From: Pusillimonas sp. T7-7
GTDB lineage: Bacteria; Pseudomonadota; Gammaproteobacteria; Burkholderiales; Burkholderiaceae_B
Direction of reading: 5' to 3'
DNA length: 64,000 nt
Assembly: GCF_000209655.1 (NCBI RefSeq)
Contig: NC_015458.1
Location: 1,984,001-2,048,000, forward strand
The position numbers were made by a program, and so were the translations under genes. Each line of letters starts with the position of its first letter. The first letter of the stretch is position 1. Shown piece after piece: positions 60,664-64,000 of the stretch. The notes under the pieces were generated by a model. That model was not told the origin of the DNA, made no database searches, and saw only the letters and a list, made by a program, of their open reading frames with translations.

Positions 60664-60698
60664 AAACCCGCATAGCTCAAGGCCTTGCGGGTTTTTTT
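60664..60698 (+). terminator. Terminator of tRNA-Ser(CGA)
   Basis: AAACCCGCA (60664-60672) pairs with TGCGGGTTT (60686-60694) to form a stem of about nine base pairs. It runs directly into a T-run (60692-60698). It lies 13 bases after the tRNA. Confidence 0.85.
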
Positions 60699-60714
60699 GT
60701 TGTGTGCAGCCGTC

Positions 60715-60875
60715 CTAGAACTTGAGGTTCATGCCCAGCCAATAACGGCGGCCGTCTTCAACATAGCCGTAGTCGTCGTAGATGACCTGCTTGTCCAGCA
60801 CATTGTAGACACCGGCATACAGGGTCACTTGCTTGCTGACGTCATACGATCCGCCAAAGTCTATAAAGGTCGATG
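60715..60875 (-). pseudogene. 3' fragment of TonB-dependent receptor, cut by the IS
   Basis: This is the last ~52 codons of a TonB-dependent receptor, read on the minus strand from the insertion site to TAG 60717-60715. It encodes SSTFIDFGGSYDVSKQVTLY, then YNVLDKQVIYDDYGYVEDGR and RRYWLGMNLKF, a terminal barrel strand with C-terminal Phe. The IS begins at 60876. Removing the IS and one copy of the 8-bp duplication joins this in frame to the fragment ending at 62189, restoring a receptor of about 651 residues. Confidence 0.9.
60868..60875. repeat. Left 8-bp target-site duplication of the IS
   Basis: GGTCGATG directly precedes the left inverted repeat of the IS and recurs exactly at 62182-62189. 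Confidence 0.92.
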
Positions 60876-62181
60876 GGCTCTACCCCATTAACGGGGGATC
60901 AGGGCATTCATCAAACCCGGTTAATTACACCATTCCAACCGCATTGAGCCAAGACTCTCATGCGGTAATTCTCAAAATTCCTGAACCCATACGCTCGGCG
61001 TGAGAGCATCTCCATCTTTGTATGGAATCCTTCAGTGATCCCATTGGACTTGGTGAATCGCCACATACGTACGATGGGCTCGAGCCACGATGTTAACGTC
61101 GCGGCCAGCGCCTTGGCCGGACTTTGCTCAAACTGACGAATCAAGGCCAGGAACTTGGGCAACAGCTGTTTGGCCCGCTTGGCCTTCAAGTGCTTCATGA
61201 CCAGAAACCCATTCAACTGCTGCTTGGCAAAGTAAAGCGCCTGCAGTACGGGCTCCTGGGCCAGGTACTGGTGCAGGCGTTCTTTTTGCACTGAGGATAG
61301 CTTCCAGTGATGGCGGCGCATCAGGCTGAGCAGCCCCCGGTTCTTGCGCCCCTCCGGATCATGCTGCTGCCATAGCTTCAGAAAGTGCTGGTTCACCAAC
61401 CGCACGACATGGAAGCGGTCAGCCACGATCATGGCGTTGGGGAAGTACTCCTGGGCAATGCGCCGATAGGTCTCGGACAGGTCCATCACAATGACCCGCA
61501 CGTGCTCACGCCCTGGTAAACGCTTCAAATAGCTGCGCAGGCTCGCTTCTGAGCGCCCCAGCACCACATCGAACACCTTGTGGTGCTTCAAATCAACCAG
61601 CGTGGTGGCGTAGCCCTTCTTGCGGCTAAAGAAGTGCTCATCAATGCCTAGAACCTGCGGACAACTTCGACCCGACAGCTCCGAGACCCGCTGCTTGATA
61701 AAGGACTGGTACCAGCGCTCGACCGTGGCACTGCCGATCCGGTGCGTGCGCGTCAGCTGGCGCTGGCTCACGCCCCCGTCGTGCGCCTCGAAGACCTCCA
61801 AGCGATACGCCTCGGTGGCCCGGCGCCGTGGCCGGATGCCCGCGAAGCGGTGACGAAAATAGCGATTGCAGTCCAAGCAGTGGTACTTGGGCACGGCTAG
61901 ATGCAGCACCATCAACTGGTTGCCTTGGCGGGTGTGCTTGAGCGTACGCTGGTGCGTCGCTTTAATACGTACCGACCCTTGCTGACAATGGATGCACGCC
62001 AAGCGCTTGGCCGGGCTGGCCCAGACGTGAATGTCTCGGTGCCGCTCTACGCGCTGAACTACTAAATCTCTGATTCCTAAGATAGAATTTACTGGGGACA
62101 TCGGCATTCCTTCCATTAAGCTCGTTCTTCGCAAAAACAAGTCTAATGAATGTCGCTGTCCCCCTTTAATGATGAAGAGCC
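60876..62181 (-). mobile_element. ISL3-family insertion sequence, 1,306 bp
   Basis: The ends are imperfect inverted repeats. The left begins GGCTCTACCCCATTAACGGG (60876 onward). The right, read on the minus strand from 62181, begins GGCTCTTCATCATTAAAGGG. They share GGCTCT, CATTAA, GGGGGA and ATTCAT over about 36 bases (roughly 26 identities). An exact 8-bp duplication, GGTCGATG, flanks it, the size expected for ISL3. A single full-length transposase fills the element. The intact ends, exact duplication and intact transposase suggest a recent insertion. Confidence 0.92.
60911..62101 (-). CDS. ISL3-family transposase
   Basis: The transposase is about 396 residues. The start is set at ATG 62101, with GAAGGA seven bases upstream; ATG 62116 and a TTG at 62140 are also in frame. 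An N-terminal zinc-binding domain (CIHCQQGSVR...KYHCLDCNRYF, about residues 36-85) is followed by an HTH (GVSQRQLTRTHRIGSATVER). The DDE catalytic core carries GIDEHFFSRKKGY (first Asp), VRVIVMDLSETYRR (second Asp) and GITEGFHTKMEMLSRRAYGF (Glu). It is intact and probably active. It lies inside the IS in the minus orientation, like the receptor gene it splits. Confidence 0.93.
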   Translation of the reverse strand: MSPVNSILGIRDLVVQRVERHRDIHVWASPAKRLACIHCQQGSVRIKATHQRTLKHTRQGNQLMVLHLAVPKYHCLDCNRYFRHRFAGIRPRRRATEAYRLEVFEAHDGGVSQRQLTRTHRIGSATVERWYQSFIKQRVSELSGRSCPQVLGIDEHFFSRKKGYATTLVDLKHHKVFDVVLGRSEASLRSYLKRLPGREHVRVIVMDLSETYRRIAQEYFPNAMIVADRFHVVRLVNQHFLKLWQQHDPEGRKNRGLLSLMRRHHWKLSSVQKERLHQYLAQEPVLQALYFAKQQLNGFLVMKHLKAKRAKQLLPKFLALIRQFEQSPAKALAATLTSWLEPIVRMWRFTKSNGITEGFHTKMEMLSRRAYGFRNFENYRMRVLAQCGWNGVINRV

Positions 62182-62189
62182 GGTCGATG
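62182..62189. repeat. Right 8-bp target-site duplication of the IS
   Basis: GGTCGATG directly follows the right inverted repeat of the IS. It is an exact copy of 60868-60875. Confidence 0.92.
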
Positions 62190-63984
62190 AGGGTGCCATG
62201 GTGGAGCTGGAAGAGATGCCCTGGGTGGGATCGCCTTCCTTGCCTCTATAGGTCACCTTCACCCAGCCATTCACCTTTTCTGTGGGCTGCCAGTCCAGAC
62301 CCATGTTGAACATATGCTCGGGCATTTGGTTCAAGGGGTTGCCAGCATATTGGCCTGTCTTCTGCTTTGAATAGGTGTAGGTGTAGCTGGAAGTCATCGA
62401 CAAAGTATCGGAAAGCGGCGCTGAAAGCGTGGCTTCAACACCGCGTGTCACAGCATCATCCACGTTAGTGTATGTCGTAGACTCGCGTCCGAATTGATTA
62501 GGTGGCCCGCACTCCGGGCAAGGAACGCGCGTAATCTTGTCGCTGAACTCGTTATTGAACAGCGTAAGGCCGGCAATCAAGCCGTTATCAGCGCTATAAA
62601 TCAGCGCAATTTCTTCTGTAAGCGTTTTTTCCGGCTTCAGATCCGGATTGCCGTACATATTCCCGCCGCGGCTCGTCGCTCCCCAGTCCGGGATAGTCTG
62701 GCGCATGGACGGGGCACGAAAACCGGTAGAAACACCGCCCTTGAGCGTCCAATTATCCGCCATGTGCCAGACCCCATACAGGCGAGGGCTCCAGTGCTGG
62801 CCCGCCTTCTGGTCGCGGTCCATGCGTATGCCTCCGGTCAAGGCAAAAGTATCCGTGATCTGCCACTCATCTTCGGCATACAAGGCATACTGCCAGCGCT
62901 CGACTGTGGAGCGATCCGAGATTCGATTGGTCGTGGTGTCGTTAAGGTCTTCGGCGCTATAGTAGGCACCCAGCGTCAGGATATGATCGTCCAGCACCGG
63001 CATGCTCCAGTTTGTATTGAGCGTGGTGTTGACGATCGTCATGTCGCGCGAAACATTTTTGGTTTCTTCCCGCTGTGCATAGGAATTCGACGTCCCGAAT
63101 CCCCAACGACCATTGTGAGTCAGCGAATAGTGCTGACGATCAAACGTGCGGTGGCTGGGGTCTTCGTCCAGCGCCAAGGTATGCCCCGGCGTGGAACGAT
63201 ATAGCTGCTTGGATGCACCGCCCTCCAGGATGATGTCATGATCGCGATTGGGGGTCAGAGACAGCTTGGCGGTAACACCTTGATTGGTGTGCCGGTTATA
63301 GCCTTGCTCAATTTTGTCTTCACCCCGATATGAATAAATACCGTACACGCTCAGACCAAGCAGATCTTCCTTGATGGGACCGGCCACATAAAAATTGCCC
63401 TGATAAATATTGCCAGAACGGGAATGGGCCTGCAGTGTGGAGTCCAGCCGCAAGGAACCACCCCACTCTTTGGGCACCTTGCGCGTAATGATGTTGACAA
63501 CGCCCCCCATGGCGTCGGACCCGTACAGCGACGACATAGGGCCACGCACCACTTCGATGCGCTCGATTGCCTCGAGCGGAGGCACCCAGCTTTGATCGGT
63601 GCCGGTGCTGCCATTGGTTTGTGTTTCTCGTGTGCTGACACGTTTTCCGTCCACCAGAATCAATGTGTAGCTGGCGCCCATACCGCGTATCGAGATGTCG
63701 GATGTGTTGTTATCCGAAGGCGTCATAATGACGCCCGGCACATCACGCAATGCATCGGTCAGGTCCTTGTAGGCGCCTTGCTCAAGCTTCTCGCGCGGAA
63801 TAACTGAAATCGATGCTGGTGCATCGATAATATCCTGCTCAAATCCCGAAGCTGTAACAACCACCGTATCCATTGTTGCGACCGAGCCGACATCCAAGGT
63901 TTGAGCCAGGGCTGGCGTAAAAGCGGACCCCAAGCCCAATGTACATAAAACGGCCACCCAGTTGGGGTGGCCTTTGGAAATCAC
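62182..63984 (-). pseudogene. 5' part of TonB-dependent receptor, interrupted by the IS
   Basis: This fragment codes about 601 residues of a receptor up to the IS. Read on, the frame enters the IS and stops at 62143. The signal peptide ends in FTPALAQ (about residue 28). The plug has VATMDTVVVTASGFEQ (TonB box), DISIRGMGASYTLILVDGKR and RIEVVRGPMSSLYGSDAMGG, and the barrel has STGFRAPSMRQTIPDW, MYGNPDLKPEKTL and a Cys pair in RVPCPECGPP. It resembles the receptor at 32753-34732 in plug motifs and barrel features. GTG 63984 is a plausible start, but the frame is open to the window edge, so the real start may lie outside. Its natural role was probably metal-complex or siderophore uptake. Confidence 0.88.
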
Positions 63985-64000
63985 CCCTTGGGATGGGGTT

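Overview
The window looks like a chromosome segment of a betaproteobacterium of the Alcaligenaceae (Bordetella/Achromobacter/Pusillimonas relatives). This rests on three things: the order rpsO-pnp, ilvI-ilvN-ilvC-psd-pssA; the many TonB-dependent receptors; and a branched-chain-type ABC transporter coupled to acyl-CoA genes. Base composition is moderately GC-rich with no abrupt shift. This assignment is inferred from gene content and was not checked by a search.

Layout. 1-3.3 kb: envelope genes (a partial outer-membrane barrel protein, a DUF4239 membrane protein, a BamA/TamA-type barrel and a small surface antigen). 3.3-20.2 kb: one minus-strand operon for a giant repeat adhesin of about 3,700 residues, followed by TolC, two HlyD-type adaptors and an M50 protease/HlyD fusion, with no ABC ATPase. 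20.4-26.5 kb: plus-strand genes for DUF3300, DUF2950, an aquaporin, an AspT-type exchanger and an unknown membrane protein. 26.5-27.8 kb: a tRNA-Ser(UGA) gene interrupted by a group I intron, tRNA-Leu(UAA), and a DUF4258/HTH pair that resembles a toxin-antitoxin module.

27.9-37.3 kb: a TonB receptor / exported CobN-like chelatase / ExbB-like / DUF2149 operon of the Hmu type. It is divergent from a catecholate-type siderophore receptor. The intergenic region holds two Zur-like boxes on the chelatase side and two Fur-like boxes on the siderophore side. 37.3-45.6 kb: core genes pnp, rpsO, a lipoprotein, pssA, psd, ilvC, ilvN and ilvI. 45.9-56.4 kb: an uptake and activation operon (SDR, acyl-CoA dehydrogenase, APH-like kinase, DUF6285, acyl-CoA ligase, LivKHMGF, TetR) with a palindromic operator at its head. 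56.5-60.7 kb: a FUSC-family transporter, yaaA, 3-hydroxybutyrate dehydrogenase and tRNA-Ser(CGA). 60.7-64 kb: a TonB receptor gene split by an ISL3-family insertion sequence with a clean 8-bp target duplication.

Most notable: the tRNA-Ser(UGA) group I intron closely resembles the Azoarcus tRNA-Ile intron core as I remember it. The adhesin exporter has an M50/HlyD protein where a type I ABC transporter would be expected. The exported CobN-like chelatase operon appears to be under zinc rather than iron control.
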